Origin: Candidatus Bipolaricaulota bacterium
GTDB taxonomy: Bacteria > Bipolaricaulota > Bipolaricaulia > RBG-16-55-9
Assembly: GCA_027021605.1 (NCBI GenBank)
Contig: JALUUA010000306.1
Coordinates: 1-6,097 of the forward strand
DNA: 6,097 nt
Direction of reading: 5' to 3'
This document shows, piece after piece, positions 5,799-6,097 of the stretch. Position 1 is the stretch's first letter. Each line of letters opens with the position of its first letter. The notes beneath the pieces are model-generated. The model searched no databases. It was not told the origin of the DNA and saw nothing but the letters and a program-made list of their open reading frames with translations. Both the position numbers and the translations under genes were made by a program.

Positions 5799-6097
5799 GA
5801 CGGGCTTGCACTTCGTGCGGCCGCTTAGGAACTCGCCGCAGATGTTCAAGTGCTCCGCGCGGAAGGGCAGCAGCGGCTCCCCCTCCGACACGAGGGAGAA
5901 GACGCCGTTATCGCTCTCCGCTTCCACCCGTACGATGCGATCCTCCAGCCACAGGTAGGCGGGGGCCTGGGGCCAACGCTCGCGGTCCCCGTCGCCGTCC
6001 GTGTCCAGCTCGAGGAGGAACTCGAGCTTCTGGGTCCGCGTGAAGAAGCGGACAGACACGGTGTAGACCACCTCGCCCTCGCGGACCCAGCCGCTCA
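5793..6097 (-). CDS. Protein of unknown function with an acidic DxDxDG-like loop, 5'-incomplete
   Basis: The frame reads leftward from the right edge to a TAA at 5793-5795. A GTG at 6071 could be the start (92 residues, with a modest GAGGG four bases upstream). However, the frame stays open to the window edge (encoding SGWVREGEVVYT across the GTG), so the gene probably begins outside. Alternating hydrophobic and polar residues (VYTVSVRFF, KLEFLLEL, IVRVEAES, GVFSLVSEG) suggest a beta-rich fold. LDTDGDGDRE (Asp23-Asp29 from the GTG) resembles the first half of a calcium-binding EF-hand, dockerin or thrombospondin-3 type loop, but the acidic residue at loop position 12 is missing. Two Cys lie ten residues apart near the C-terminus (78 and 88). 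No family is recognised. It is convergent with the small membrane protein gene. Confidence 0.6.
   Translation of the reverse strand, partial: SGWVREGEVVYTVSVRFFTRTQKLEFLLELDTDGDGDRERWPQAPAYLWLEDRIVRVEAESDNGVFSLVSEGEPLLPFRAEHLNICGEFLSGRTKCKPVE

Overview
The window is GC-rich (most lines about 60-70% G+C) bacterial chromosomal DNA with dense coding on the + strand and one convergent gene at the right edge. The proteins are rich in Glu, Arg and Lys. One promoter sits so close to its start codon that the mRNA is probably leaderless. Both points fit a high-GC, possibly thermophilic bacterium outside the Enterobacteria, but no marker here fixes the phylum, so this is inference.

Layout: (1) From the left edge to 2844 lies a SpoVR-family gene whose N-terminal codons are cut off by the window. 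It is interrupted in frame by a 402-residue intein (844-2049) placed exactly inside the most conserved SpoVR motif, NEGWA|SYW. The intein has complete splicing blocks and a two-motif LAGLIDADG homing endonuclease with both acidic catalytic positions present. It also carries an extra helix-turn-helix between the N-terminal splicing half and the endonuclease. (2) A 44-base gap holds a good sigma70-type promoter (TTGACA-N17-TACCAT), whose predicted transcription start falls on or just before the GTG of the next gene. (3) phoH (2889-3905) encodes a PhoH-like P-loop ATPase with an N-terminal KH-like region. (4) Overlapping its end by 41 bases is a multi-pass membrane HD hydrolase of the PgpH/YqfF (7TM-HD) family (3865-5400), which has kept its membrane and HD parts but lost the large extracytoplasmic 7TMR-HDED sensor domain. 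(5) After an 89-base gap with short TTGGCC tandem repeats and a candidate promoter comes a 70-residue membrane protein with a perfect Shine-Dalgarno. (6) After a 90-base convergent gap with a GC-rich hairpin, a - strand gene of unknown function with a DxDxDG-type acidic loop runs off the right edge.

The phoH / 7TM-HD pair matches the phoH-yqfF-ybeY cluster known from many bacteria (RNA/ribosome maturation plus cyclic di-AMP turnover), but ybeY does not follow here. SpoVR lies directly upstream with its own transcription context; its usual partners (PrkA kinase, DUF444/YeaH) would have to be outside the window. The most notable items are the SpoVR intein with its embedded DNA-binding motif, and the sensor-less PgpH-like protein.
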